Shown in pieces: positions 26,060 to 34,040 of a stretch of DNA of 64,000 nt. How positions within the stretch are numbered: the first letter of the stretch is position 1; each line of letters opens with the position of its first letter. The stretch comes from Mycobacterium haemophilum DSM 44634. Lineage in GTDB: Bacteria > Actinomycetota > Actinomycetes > Mycobacteriales > Mycobacteriaceae. The notes under the pieces are model-generated. The model was not told the DNA's origin. It worked only from the letters and a program-made list of their open reading frames with translations, and ran no database searches. A program made the translations under genes and the position numbers. The stretch lies in contig NZ_CP011883.2 in NCBI RefSeq assembly GCF_000340435.2, positions 592,607 to 656,606 of the forward strand. The letters are read 5' to 3'.

Positions 26060-27464
26060 TCCATCGGAGCTGCGCCAAGGTCTGTCGCAGCGTCAGCTCA
26101 ACATGATCGCCATCGGCGGCGTGATTGGCGCTGGGTTGTTTGTCGGGTCTGGCGTGGTAATCCATGCGGCCGGCCCGGCCGCGTTCCTGACCTACGCGGT
26201 GTGCGGTGTGCTGATCATTCTGGTGATGCGGATGCTCGGTGAGATGGCTGCCGCGAACCCCCGCACGGGATCGTTCGCTGACTATGCGGGACAAGCCCTC
26301 GGCGGCTGGGCCGGCTTCTCGGTTGGCTGGCTGTATTGGTATTTCTGGGTAATCGTGGTCGGATTCGAGGCCGTCGCCGGCGGGAAGGTCATCACCTACT
26401 GGTTTCATGCGCCGTTGTGGTTGCCCGCGCTGGTCCTGATGGTCATGATGACCGTGACCAACCTGTTCTCCGTCGCATCCTATGGGGAGTTCGAATTCTG
26501 GTTCGCCGGAATCAAAGTCGCTACCATTGTGGCTTTTCTGGGCGCCGGCACATTGTTCGTCCTCGGGCTGTGGCCAGATCGTCAGCTGGATTTGTCCAAC
26601 CTCGGTTCGCATGGCGGATTCTTCCCGAATGGGGTGGGGGCCGTCTTTGCCGCCATCGTGGTCGCGATCTTCTCCATGGTCGGCGCGGAAATCGCTACCA
26701 TCGCCGCCGCCGAAACCCCCAACTCGGAGCGCGCGGTGCAGCGCGCGACCAACACCGTGGTCGCCCGCATCGTGGTGTTCTTCGTCGGTTCGGTCTTTCT
26801 ACTGGTTGTGCTGCTGCCGTGGGACTCTGTGCAGGTCGGTGCCTCGCCCTACGTGGCTGCGTTCAAGCGGATGCGCATTCCCGGTGCGGATCAAATCATG
26901 AATGCGGTGGTGCTGACCGCCGTACTGTCTTGCTTGAATTCGGGCTTATACACCGCGTCGCGCATGCTATTCGTGCTCGCCGGCCGCCGAGAGGCACCGG
27001 CTCAGCTGGTCAAGCTCAGCCGGCGCGGGGTCCCCTACGTTGCGATCTTGTGCTCGTCGGTGGTGGGTTTCGGCTGTGTCGTGATGGCCTGGCTCTCGCC
27101 CGGCACGGTGTTCGCCTTCCTGCTCGACTCGTCAGGCGCCGTCGTCCTATTCGTCTACATGTTGATTGCACTTTCCCAAATCGTTCTTCGTCGTAGGACG
27201 CCTCCGGATAAGCTTCTGGTCAAAATGTGGTTCTTCCCATGGCTTTCCATCCTTACCGTCGCCGGCATCGTGGGTGTGCTGGTACAGATGGCGTTCGACC
27301 GTGGCGCGCACACCCAACTCTGGCTCAGCCTGTTGTCGTGGGCTGTCGTGATTGCGTTGTACTTCCTCGTCAAGTGGCGGCGGGGCTCGGCCGCCCGCCA
27401 ACTGCCAGCCGGTGGCAGGGCCGAGAGGCTTGCCGGTGGTCAACGAAATCGCTTTGGGCGCTGA
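26052..27464 (+). CDS. gabP: APC-family amino acid permease, GABA permease-like
   Basis: 470 residues with about 12 membrane segments. The first has IGGVIGAGLFVGSG, the substrate-binding glycine motif of the family. Segments FSMVGAEIATIAAAETPNSE and SCLNSGLYTASRMLFVLA align closely with E. coli GabP. Probably imports GABA or a related amino acid with protons. The C-terminal 40 residues are basic and Arg/Gly-rich. Start at 26052 is the first in-frame ATG after a strong AGGAGG (see leader ORF). Corresponds to Rv0522 by order. Confidence 0.88.
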   Translation: MGSPSELRQGLSQRQLNMIAIGGVIGAGLFVGSGVVIHAAGPAAFLTYAVCGVLIILVMRMLGEMAAANPRTGSFADYAGQALGGWAGFSVGWLYWYFWVIVVGFEAVAGGKVITYWFHAPLWLPALVLMVMMTVTNLFSVASYGEFEFWFAGIKVATIVAFLGAGTLFVLGLWPDRQLDLSNLGSHGGFFPNGVGAVFAAIVVAIFSMVGAEIATIAAAETPNSERAVQRATNTVVARIVVFFVGSVFLLVVLLPWDSVQVGASPYVAAFKRMRIPGADQIMNAVVLTAVLSCLNSGLYTASRMLFVLAGRREAPAQLVKLSRRGVPYVAILCSSVVGFGCVVMAWLSPGTVFAFLLDSSGAVVLFVYMLIALSQIVLRRRTPPDKLLVKMWFFPWLSILTVAGIVGVLVQMAFDRGAHTQLWLSLLSWAVVIALYFLVKWRRGSAARQLPAGGRAERLAGGQRNRFGR

Positions 27465-27554
27465 GGTATTCGCAGCCCATCTGAGGCGTCCGGGCGGCCA
27501 AAGTCCCGCGGTATCTCACGGCCGGCGAAACTATGATCGTGCCCACGCCGTTGT

Positions 27555-27728
27555 TTATCGGGCACGGTATGCATCTGCGCGGTTGAACACACCAACTACG
27601 GTGACGTGCTGCACCTCGTCATCGATCCGGTACTTGTCGGCAGCGAACGCCACGGATTCGGAAAGTTGTTCGGCTAGTTTCTTTTTCGCGATCGGCGCGA
27701 TTATCAGCTGGTATCGCCGGTCGGTCAC
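27555..27728 (-). pseudogene. RelE-family toxin remnant with internal deletion
   Basis: 57 codons from a GTG at 27728. The start (RRYQLIIAPIAKKKLAEQL, then SESVAFAA) and the end (YRIDDEVQHVTVVGVFNRAD) match the two ends of ParE/RelE-type mRNA interferases. About 30 middle residues, including the region around the usual RxGdyRi core, are missing. The frame stays open across the junction, so this is a clean internal deletion. Its start overlaps the stop of the antitoxin remnant (GTGA). Probably inactive. Confidence 0.75.
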
Positions 27729-27904
27729 GTCCTAGCTCGGCGTGCTTGCATTGCTGCGGCAAGGCTGTCCTGGTTCTCGCCTTCACCGCGGGCTACCAAT
27801 TCCGACAGATGAGCCTTTGCCTCTGCTAGTGAGTTGACCTGGCGCGAAATGACGCTGATTGTCTGGTCCGAGGTAGCTGGGCCTGGTAGTGGGCAGAGCT
27901 GCGT
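27725..27904 (-). pseudogene. Antitoxin remnant (Phd/RelB type) without start codon
   Basis: An open frame holds VNSLAEAKAHLSELVARGEG, typical of the DNA-binding N-terminal domain of Phd/YefM antitoxins, and ends MQARRART. An in-frame TAA lies at 27905-27907, and no ATG, GTG or TTG occurs before the conserved part. The stop overlaps the toxin remnant start. Together the two form a dead RelBE/ParDE-type module. Confidence 0.65.
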
Positions 27905-27944
27905 TTACGCACCCAATCCCCTCCATGGTGGCCTGCTTCACCGC

Positions 27945-28454
27945 TCACTTGAGTAGTCCTTTCAAACCTGAGCAATCGTTGTGCGCATCTTTGTCGGCGG
28001 CCTTCAAGATGTCGTTGAGTTCCTGATTTTCTGTTGAGTCAATCCATTCAGACCAACAGCGCCGAACTTCTGCAGTCAAATCATGGATGTATTCATTTAG
28101 GTAGCGTCCATCGCTCAAGGTATTTTGAACCTTACCGCTCTGATCGCGCGCACTCTCTAAATGCATAACATATCGTTCAAGTGGCGCTTTAATTTTATTG
28201 CGGTAGGCGGTGGATCCGATCCTGCCCGGAACCTTGCCTATCTCGGTATCTGCATGCTCCACGAACGCATTTAATAGGTTTCGCGAATACAAGTACACTG
28301 AATCTTTGAAGTAGTTGACGATGTTGCCGAATCTGTCTGTATCGCTTGATGCGGCGTTGTCGTGAGCTTCGATGAATGCCACGATTTTATCCGCGCCAAG
28401 CAAAAGCCGTAGTTCATATCCCAGGTCCACAAGCCTGAGTGGTTGACCGCTCAT
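27945..28454 (-). CDS. Unknown 169-residue protein in the accessory island
   Basis: Predicted mostly helical, with no membrane segment. It is lower in GC than the flanking core genes, a sign of transfer. A helical segment KAPLERYVMHLESARDQ is loosely like the conserved core helix of HEPN/AbiV-type proteins, but the spacing of R and H does not fit the canonical motif, so I do not assign a function. ATG overlaps the stop of the upstream 62-residue gene (ATGA), so the two form an operon. Its place among toxin-antitoxin genes suggests a toxin, antitoxin or phage-defence role. Confidence 0.7.
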   Translation of the reverse strand: MSGQPLRLVDLGYELRLLLGADKIVAFIEAHDNAASSDTDRFGNIVNYFKDSVYLYSRNLLNAFVEHADTEIGKVPGRIGSTAYRNKIKAPLERYVMHLESARDQSGKVQNTLSDGRYLNEYIHDLTAEVRRCWSEWIDSTENQELNDILKAADKDAHNDCSGLKGLLK

Positions 28455-28639
28455 TTGTCGATCCCGCCTGACTTACGCGTACCCGATGCGATGCTTGCAG
28501 GGGTAGGCCCGTTGCAGAATCTTGCCGGGGAGCGCGCCGTCTTTTTCGGTGCGGCCTGTGTGCCTACGCGAACCAGCCGGAACGGGCCATCAGGGTTAAC
28601 CTTGCTGCTGCAGTCGTCGCAAATGTTCTTCCAAGACAT
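28451..28639 (-). CDS. Small Cys-containing protein, partner of the 169-residue gene
   Basis: 62 residues from ATG 28639 (MSWKNICDDCSSKV). CxxC near the N terminus and a third Cys (ARFCNG) suggest metal binding. The rest is basic and polar. The stop overlaps the ATG of the following gene by ATGA. The frame opens further upstream to 28678, but ATG 28639 has AAAGGCGG 7 nt before it. Unknown family. Confidence 0.6.
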   Translation of the reverse strand: MSWKNICDDCSSKVNPDGPFRLVRVGTQAAPKKTARSPARFCNGPTPASIASGTRKSGGIDK

Positions 28640-28739
28640 GTGGACCGCCTTTATTAAAGCCAGTCGGGGAGCTTGCATATCTGCTGGCTCGAGCTGTCCG
28701 TAGGCTGTACAAAACAGTATATGTCTGATTTATGCTGGT

Positions 28740-28862
28740 ATGCAATGGTTCAAAGAAGTAGCTGAAACCGTTAGCGAACGAGCGAATACGCAACCCGGTA
28801 TGTCATCGCAGGCACCGCCGTCGGACCGATTAATCCAAGTCAATTTTGACCTCCATTTGTAA
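28740..28862 (+). CDS. Possible 40-residue ORF, divergent from the unknown pair
   Basis: MQWFKEVAETVSERANTQPG and a short tail ending VNFDLHL. It could be a small regulator or the N terminus of a lost gene. No clear ribosome binding site. Shares the divergent promoter region (28640-28739), which holds TATACT and CTGTACAAAACAG. Weakly supported. Confidence 0.3.
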   Translation: MQWFKEVAETVSERANTQPGMSSQAPPSDRLIQVNFDLHL

Positions 28863-28894
28863 AGCGCCGATCCCTTGGCTGCATTTCAATGCGC

Positions 28895-29323
28895 CTATGC
28901 CGGGGAAGCGTAGGCGGCGTCGTCCGTCCACTCGTCGTCCGTCGGGAATGGAACCGCCCATTCCTTGAGCGTGGACGCGATGTAGGGCACGTCCAACTGC
29001 CCCTCCGCGACGTCAACGACAAGGCCGACAACTTGACTATCATCAACGTGGGAACCGATGGTGTAACCGTTGAGGTGGTAGAAGACCGCTGTTGCGGCCC
29101 ACGCGGTGCGCTTGTTTCCGTCGACGAACGGATGATTTCGGGCCAAGCTGTGCAACAGAGCGGCCGCTTTCTCGTGCAGCGACGGATATGCGTCGTCGCC
29201 GAACGCAGTGGCCTGGGGCCGCAGGACCGCGGCCTCTAGGAGGCCGAAGTCCCTCAGCAGGTCAGGGCCGACGAACCGCGCGTTGAATTGCTCCACGTCG
29301 GCGGCGGTCAGCCACATTGTCAT
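28895..29323 (-). CDS. Fic/Doc-family toxin
   Basis: 142 residues, Doc type. The catalytic motif HPFVDGNKRTA is complete (HxFx[D/E]GNKR). Doc toxins phosphorylate elongation factor EF-Tu, and related Fic proteins AMPylate targets. A C-terminal extension of about 20 acidic residues follows. Its ATG shares a base with the stop of the RHH antitoxin (TGATG). The motif is intact, so the toxin is probably functional. Confidence 0.92.
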   Translation of the reverse strand: MTMWLTAADVEQFNARFVGPDLLRDFGLLEAAVLRPQATAFGDDAYPSLHEKAAALLHSLARNHPFVDGNKRTAWAATAVFYHLNGYTIGSHVDDSQVVGLVVDVAEGQLDVPYIASTLKEWAVPFPTDDEWTDDAAYASPA

Positions 29324-29544
29324 CAGAGATGTTCCAACTTCTCGAACGCGACGGCGTGCTGTTGAAGCACCCTTTCGAAGGCGCCTCGCACCATGTCGGT
29401 GCGGGCGTTGGCCTTCAGGAATTCGACCAGTGCTTGTTTGATGACCTCATTGGCGGACGTGCCGGTGACAAAGGCGTAATTCTTCAATGCGTCTGCCAGT
29501 TCTATTGGCAGACGCAGAGTCAGGCCCGTGGTCTTCGTTGTCAT
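29323..29544 (-). CDS. Ribbon-helix-helix antitoxin paired with Doc
   Basis: 73 residues. The start TTGLTLRLPIELADALKNYA is a classic RHH DNA-binding segment (strand, then helix), followed by TGTSANEVIKQALVEFL. The C-terminal 25 residues would bind and neutralise Doc. Directly upstream of doc with a one-base overlap. RHH-plus-Doc pairs differ from the classical Phd-Doc pair. Confidence 0.87.
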   Translation of the reverse strand: MTTKTTGLTLRLPIELADALKNYAFVTGTSANEVIKQALVEFLKANARTDMVRGAFERVLQQHAVAFEKLEHL

Positions 29545-29714
29545 GACACCATGATGTCATAGTGTGCCGGCAGGTGTTCATGTGTACCTACCAGCGCAGG
29601 CTGGTCTTTTGGGCCGCCCGCCTGAGCCGACGCGTACTCGGCGTTCAGCGCATTCCGATATGCGACCCAGCGTCGGTGGTTGCGATTTTTTCGAATTTCG
29701 CAGACCATGGGTCT

Positions 29715-30224
29715 ATGACTACCAGCACTCGTGAGAAAGGAACTGTCCTTCCGCCGGAAGACATGCGTGAGCTTCTGGATCTGTCGAAGTTCCTGGAGCG
29801 GCACACTGAACCAGCAGCATTGCTCGGACCAGACGGTGAGCAAACTCCGCTTCCGTTGGAAATCTATGACGTGCTCGTCCGTGTCGTCGCCGCGATGCGG
29901 AAGCAGCGAGGCGTCACCATCGTCCCGGTGGAGCAACTATTGACCACGCAGCAGGCTGCTGACCTGCTCGGTATCAGTCGTCCGACGCTGGTAAAGCTTA
30001 TTGATGAGGGCAAGCTGAAGGATGACAAGCCCAGCGGTAGTCGCCATCGGCGTCTGCGGTTGAGTGAGGTGTTGGACTACCAGAAGCGTCGCAGTGCCGA
30101 GCGAAGCGAACTGCTTACCAAGCTTGTCACGGACGCCGAGGAAGACAGCCTTTACGAGATTCCGGCCCAACAGTTCCAAGAAGCTGTTCGTGCGGCGCGG
30201 GCAGAGCGGCGCAAAAAGGGCTGA
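29715..30224 (+). CDS. Excisionase/MerR-type HTH antitoxin of a PIN toxin module
   Basis: 169 residues. The helix-turn-helix (LLTTQQAADLLGISRPTLVK, residues about 76-95) is followed by a wing with SGSRHRRLRLSEVLDYQ. This domain is found in antitoxins placed before PIN_3-type toxins. Stop and the following toxin start overlap (TGATG). ATG 29715 is chosen; the frame opens earlier at 29562. It appears intact while its toxin is broken. Confidence 0.85.
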   Translation: MTTSTREKGTVLPPEDMRELLDLSKFLERHTEPAALLGPDGEQTPLPLEIYDVLVRVVAAMRKQRGVTIVPVEQLLTTQQAADLLGISRPTLVKLIDEGKLKDDKPSGSRHRRLRLSEVLDYQKRRSAERSELLTKLVTDAEEDSLYEIPAQQFQEAVRAARAERRKKG

Positions 30225-30678
30225 TGTCCGGTTTCCGAGTGGTGCTGGATACATGCGTGCATGGTCCCTATCGTCAAAGCGGATCTGCTGTTAACACTCG
30301 CCCGGAGGGGCGCATTCCACCCACTGTGGAGTGACGCCATCATGGCTGAGTTATCACGCGCGATGGACTACCCGACCCTGATGATCGCCATGTAGTTGCC
30401 GCGGCCGTGCGCGGAAATGCGGCGGCGATCGTCACGGATGACGATAAGCACTTTCCAGATGATGTCCTTGAGCCGTGGGGCTTCATGCCGTCACTGCAGA
30501 CGAATTCCTGCTCGACGCACTCGATCTCAGCAAGAGCGGAATGCTTAGCTGCCTGATCGAAATGGTCGAGAAGCGGAACCACCCGCCAGTAAGTGTCGAA
30601 GACATCCTCGCCTCACTGCTGCGCGCAGGCGCTGGAGAGTTCGCCCGCGAAGTTCTCTCACTCCTCAATGACGATTAG
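30224..30678 (+). pseudogene. Broken PIN-domain toxin (VapC-like, PIN_3)
   Basis: Begins MSGFRVVLDTCV, the first Asp-containing PIN strand. One extra C at about 30260 shifts the frame. The next frame then gives VPIVKADLLLTLARRGAFHP and continues through AELSRAMDYPT. After about 30375 the frame and sequence jump, which suggests a deletion, to PDDRHVVAAAVRGNAAAIVT with the acidic motif DDDKHFP. A third shift near 30483 leads to ADEFLLDALDLS and the end at 30678. At least three lesions, so the toxin is dead. Confidence 0.85.
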
Positions 30679-30952
30679 GTGTTTCACGATGATGACGTTG
30701 ACAATTCGTCGGCCCCCGGGCGATGAATCTCTATGCAAGAGAGGCGATGGCTGCGATGGCGAAGGTGCGCTGGTTTTTGGCGGCGCCAGAGATCGCCAAC
30801 GAGTCCGGTGGGTCCAGCAGGAGGCTATAGGTTTAGCGGAGGCCGGGAATCGATATTTCCTGGTGACCGCACGACCACCTGCGCCACAAAATCTTTGCTC
30901 GCAGCGCCGACTGGGGGGATCGTGATCGAGCAGGTAACGAGTCTGCTCGTGC
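30679..30952. other. Non-coding island end
   Basis: 274 bp between the PIN remnant and the stop of the Rv0523c-like gene. Short frames such as the one opening MNLYAREAMAAMAKVRWFLA are not convincing. I see no RNA gene, repeat or hairpin. Confidence 0.5.
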
Positions 30953-31345
30953 TCACCCAGTCTGCGTCAGCAGCACCGCCTGCTCAAACGGCAGCCTGGC
31001 GAAAAGCCACCGGCCGATGCGTACGTGCTGGGCAGCTTCGGCTTTCGTGACGACCTGGGGGTCGGTGACGCCGTAGCTTTTGCCGCTGCGGCGCATCCGC
31101 CCGCCTCCTGCGGCGGTGATGTTCTTCAACCAGTCCCGGTCGGGGCCGTAAGTCAGCAGGATTGCAAACTCAGGCTGCCCATTGACGTCGGCGCGAAACA
31201 CCACCAACGGTGTGCGGTAAGCCTTGCCGGATCGCCGCCCGACGTGCTCGAGAATGCCGTGCAGGGGCAGCCAGCCAGCCCACAGCCGCTGAATGGGGTT
31301 GGTGACGTGCCGGTTAAACCGGGCGAGCCATTGGGGTAGTTGCAT
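30953..31345 (-). CDS. Deazaflavin-dependent nitroreductase-family protein (Rv0523c-like)
   Basis: 130 residues. Motif GRRSGKAYRTPLVVF and TYGPDRDWLKNITAAGGG are typical of the split-barrel DUF385/Ddn family, which binds F420 or related cofactors. Substrate unknown. ATG 31345 (MQLPQWLARFNRH) matches the start I recall in M. tuberculosis. Divergent from hemL. Confidence 0.87.
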   Translation of the reverse strand: MQLPQWLARFNRHVTNPIQRLWAGWLPLHGILEHVGRRSGKAYRTPLVVFRADVNGQPEFAILLTYGPDRDWLKNITAAGGGRMRRSGKSYGVTDPQVVTKAEAAQHVRIGRWLFARLPFEQAVLLTQTG

Positions 31346-31432
31346 GCCGTTATCCAACTCGTCGGCTTGGGCCGACCTCAAGTCTTACACCCTGTAGTTC
31401 AACGAGTCGCGGAGGCTGGAACACTGGTCGTC

Positions 31433-32767
31433 ATGGCCAGTACTGACCAGGCAACCGCACCGGCCGGCCCAGCCGTCAGCATCTCGGCGCAGCTGTTCGA
31501 GGATGCCTGCGCCGTCATTCCCGGTGGGGTGAATTCCCCGGTACGCGCCTTCTCGGCGGTCGGCGGCACCCCGCGCTTCATCACCGAAGCGCGCGGCTGC
31601 TGGCTCACCGACGCCGACGGTAACCGCTACGTCGACCTGGTCTGCTCGTGGGGGCCGATGATCCTCGGCCATGCGCATCCCGCCGTGGTCGACGCCGTCG
31701 CCACGGCCGCCGCCTCCGGGTTGTCGTTCGGGGCGCCGACGCCGGCGGAGACGCAGCTGGCCGCCGAGATCATCGGGCGGGTGGCGCCCGTCGAGCGGAT
31801 ACGGCTGGTGAACTCCGGCACCGAAGCCACCATGAGCGCGGTCCGGTTGGCCCGCGGATTCACCGGCCGGGCCAAGATCATCAAGTTCTCCGGCTGCTAT
31901 CACGGCCATGTGGACGCGCTGCTGGCTGACGCGGGCTCTGGGGTGGCGACGCTGGGCCTGCCATCCTCGCCGGGGGTTACCGGCGCCGCCGCGGCTGACA
32001 CAATTGTGTTGCCCTACAACGACATCGATGCCGTTCGGCAGACGTTCGCCCAGTTGGGGGACCAGATCGCCGGGGTGATCACCGAAGCCAGTCCCGGCAA
32101 TATGGGAGTCGTCCCACCCGCACCCGGCTACAACGCGGCGCTGCGCGCGATCACGGCCGAGCACGGTGCGCTACTGATCATCGACGAGGTGATGACCGGT
32201 TTCCGGGTCAGCCGAAGTGGTTGGTACGGACTCGATCCGGTCGCCGCTGACCTGTTTACCTTCGGCAAGGTCATGAGCGGCGGAATGCCGGCCGCCGCGT
32301 TCGGCGGGCGCGCCGAGGTGATGCAGCGGCTGGCGCCGCTGGGGCCGGTGTATCAGGCCGGGACGCTGTCGGGTAACCCGGTGGCGATGGCCGCCGGATT
32401 GGCAACGTTGCGGGCCGCCGACGACGCGGTCTATGCCGCACTGGATAGCAATGCCGACCGGTTAGTTACGCTGTTGTCCGAGGCGCTCACGGATGCCGGT
32501 GTGCCACACCAGATTCCGCGGGCCGGAAATATGTTCAGCGTGTTCTTCTCCGAAACGGCGGTGACCGACTTTGCGTCTGCCCGCAACAGTCAGATCTGGC
32601 GTTATCCAGCGTTCTTTCATGCCCTGCTCGACGCGGGCGTCTACCCGCCGTGCAGTGCGTTCGAAGCGTGGTTCGTCTCGGCTGCTCTCGACGACGACGC
32701 GTTCGGCCGTATCGCTGATGCGCTGCCTGCCGCGGCCGCAGCCGCCGCCCGAAAGCGGAAGTCCTGA
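31433..32767 (+). CDS. hemL: Glutamate-1-semialdehyde 2,1-aminomutase
   Basis: 444 residues, class III aminotransferase fold. Converts glutamate-1-semialdehyde to 5-aminolevulinate, the step after HemA. The PLP lysine is Lys279 in FTFGKVMSGGMP; other family segments are VNSGTEATMSA, KFSGCYHGHVD and IIDEVMTGFRV. ATG 31433. Its stop shares a base with the next start (TGATG). It begins the hemL to ccsA gene string, well separated from the rest of the hem operon. Confidence 0.97.
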   Translation: MASTDQATAPAGPAVSISAQLFEDACAVIPGGVNSPVRAFSAVGGTPRFITEARGCWLTDADGNRYVDLVCSWGPMILGHAHPAVVDAVATAAASGLSFGAPTPAETQLAAEIIGRVAPVERIRLVNSGTEATMSAVRLARGFTGRAKIIKFSGCYHGHVDALLADAGSGVATLGLPSSPGVTGAAAADTIVLPYNDIDAVRQTFAQLGDQIAGVITEASPGNMGVVPPAPGYNAALRAITAEHGALLIIDEVMTGFRVSRSGWYGLDPVAADLFTFGKVMSGGMPAAAFGGRAEVMQRLAPLGPVYQAGTLSGNPVAMAAGLATLRAADDAVYAALDSNADRLVTLLSEALTDAGVPHQIPRAGNMFSVFFSETAVTDFASARNSQIWRYPAFFHALLDAGVYPPCSAFEAWFVSAALDDDAFGRIADALPAAAAAAARKRKS

Positions 32768-33375
32768 TGGCCGAGCAAACCCGGGTTCACGTGGTGCGTC
32801 ACGGCGAGGTGGACAACCCCACAGGAATCCTCTACGGCCGGCTCGCCGGATTCGGCCTGTCTGAGACGGGCAGAGCGCAAGCGGCCGCGGTCGCCGCCGC
32901 ACTAGCCGATCGTGATGTCGTCGCGGTAATCGCCTCCCCGCTGCAGCGGGCGCAGGAGACCGCGGCGCCCATCGCCGAGAAACACAACCTGCCCGTGGAC
33001 ACCGACCCCGATCTGATCGAATCGGTCAATTTCTTCGAGGGGCGGCGCGTCGGCCCCGGAGACGGCGCTTGGCGGGACCCGCGGGTGTGGTGGCAGCTGC
33101 GTAACCCGTTCACCCCGTCGTGGGGGGAGTCCTACGTCGAGATCGCGGCCCGGATGACGACCGCGATGGAGAAGGCACGCGCCCGCGGCGCCGGCCATGA
33201 GGTGGTGTGCGTCAGCCATCAACTGCCGGTGTGGACGCTGCGGCTACACCTGACCGGCAAGCGGCTCTGGCACGATCCGCGGCGCCGAGACTGCGCGTTG
33301 GGCTCGGTGACCACCTTCGTCTACGACGGTGACCGGCTGGTCGACGTGCAGTATTCCCAGCCGGCGGGCACTTGA
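32767..33375 (+). CDS. Histidine phosphatase superfamily protein (Rv0525-like)
   Basis: 202 residues. The phosphohistidine motif VVRHGEVDNP is at residues 9-18, and the second catalytic His is in VVCVSHQLPVW. A phosphoglycerate-mutase-like fold acting as a phosphatase; the substrate is unknown. Translationally coupled to hemL. A MIRU unit separates it from the next gene. Confidence 0.92.
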   Translation: MAEQTRVHVVRHGEVDNPTGILYGRLAGFGLSETGRAQAAAVAAALADRDVVAVIASPLQRAQETAAPIAEKHNLPVDTDPDLIESVNFFEGRRVGPGDGAWRDPRVWWQLRNPFTPSWGESYVEIAARMTTAMEKARARGAGHEVVCVSHQLPVWTLRLHLTGKRLWHDPRRRDCALGSVTTFVYDGDRLVDVQYSQPAGT

Positions 33376-33377
33376 TC

Positions 33378-33427
33378 GCGCCGGTGACGATGCAGAGCGA
33401 AGCGATGCGGAGGAGTGGCGCCATGAT
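33378..33427 (+). repeat. Single MIRU unit
   Basis: Matches the 53-bp units at 1-158 with a few changes (GCGGAGGAG instead of GAGAAGGAG). It fills the gap between the Rv0525-like stop and the ATG at 33423, and its GGAGGAG acts as the ribosome binding site of the TlpA-like gene. Confidence 0.88.
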
Positions 33428-34040
33428 CATCTGGCGGCTGGCGATCGTCGGGGCAGTGTTGGTGACGTTGGTGACGCTGCTCGCGGGCTGTTCGGGTCGC
33501 GATGCGGTAGTCCACGGCGGCACCTTCGAATTCGTTTCGCCCGGCGGCAAGACCGACATCTTCTACGATCCGCCCGCGAGCCGCGGCCGCCCGGGGCCGC
33601 TTTCCGGGCCGGACCTGATGGATCCGGCGCGCACGCTGTCGCTGGACGCGGAACCCTTTGCGGGCCAGGTCGTCGTCATCAACGTGTGGGGCCAATGGTG
33701 CGGGCCTTGCCGGGCCGAGGTGACCCAATTGCAGCAGGTCTATGACGCCACGCGGAGATCCGGAGTGTCCTCGGTGTCTTTTCTAGGCATCGATGTCCGC
33801 GATAACAACCGCCAGGCGGCTCAGGATTTCGTCAACGACCGCCATGTCACGTTCCCGTCGATCTATGACCCGGCGATGCGGACCCTGATTGCTTTCGGCG
33901 GCAAATACCCGACCACCGTGATCCCATCCACGTTGGTGCTGGACCGTCAGCACCGGGTCGCGGCGGTATTTCTGCGGGAATTGCTCGCCGGGGATTTGCA
34001 ACCCGTGGTGGCGCGGCTGGCCCAGGAAGCCGGTCAATGA
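33423..34040 (+). CDS. TlpA/ResA-like thioredoxin lipoprotein (Rv0526-like)
   Basis: 205 residues. The signal peptide ends in a lipobox (VTLLAGCSG), giving a lipid-anchored protein outside the membrane. The thioredoxin domain has WGQWCGPCRAE (CxxC) and the cis-Pro in VIPSTLVLD. In system II cytochrome c maturation such proteins keep apocytochrome CxxCH cysteines reduced. It receives electrons from CcdA, encoded next with an ATGA overlap. Confidence 0.93.
   Translation: MIIWRLAIVGAVLVTLVTLLAGCSGRDAVVHGGTFEFVSPGGKTDIFYDPPASRGRPGPLSGPDLMDPARTLSLDAEPFAGQVVVINVWGQWCGPCRAEVTQLQQVYDATRRSGVSSVSFLGIDVRDNNRQAAQDFVNDRHVTFPSIYDPAMRTLIAFGGKYPTTVIPSTLVLDRQHRVAAVFLRELLAGDLQPVVARLAQEAGQ

Noticed and set aside
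27352..27735. A 127-residue forward ORF overlapping the permease end
   Set aside because: It is antisense to the RelE remnant and is out of frame with the permease; no family features.
28889..29239. A 116-residue forward ORF over the Doc gene
   Set aside because: Antisense shadow of the Doc toxin, which has an intact catalytic motif.
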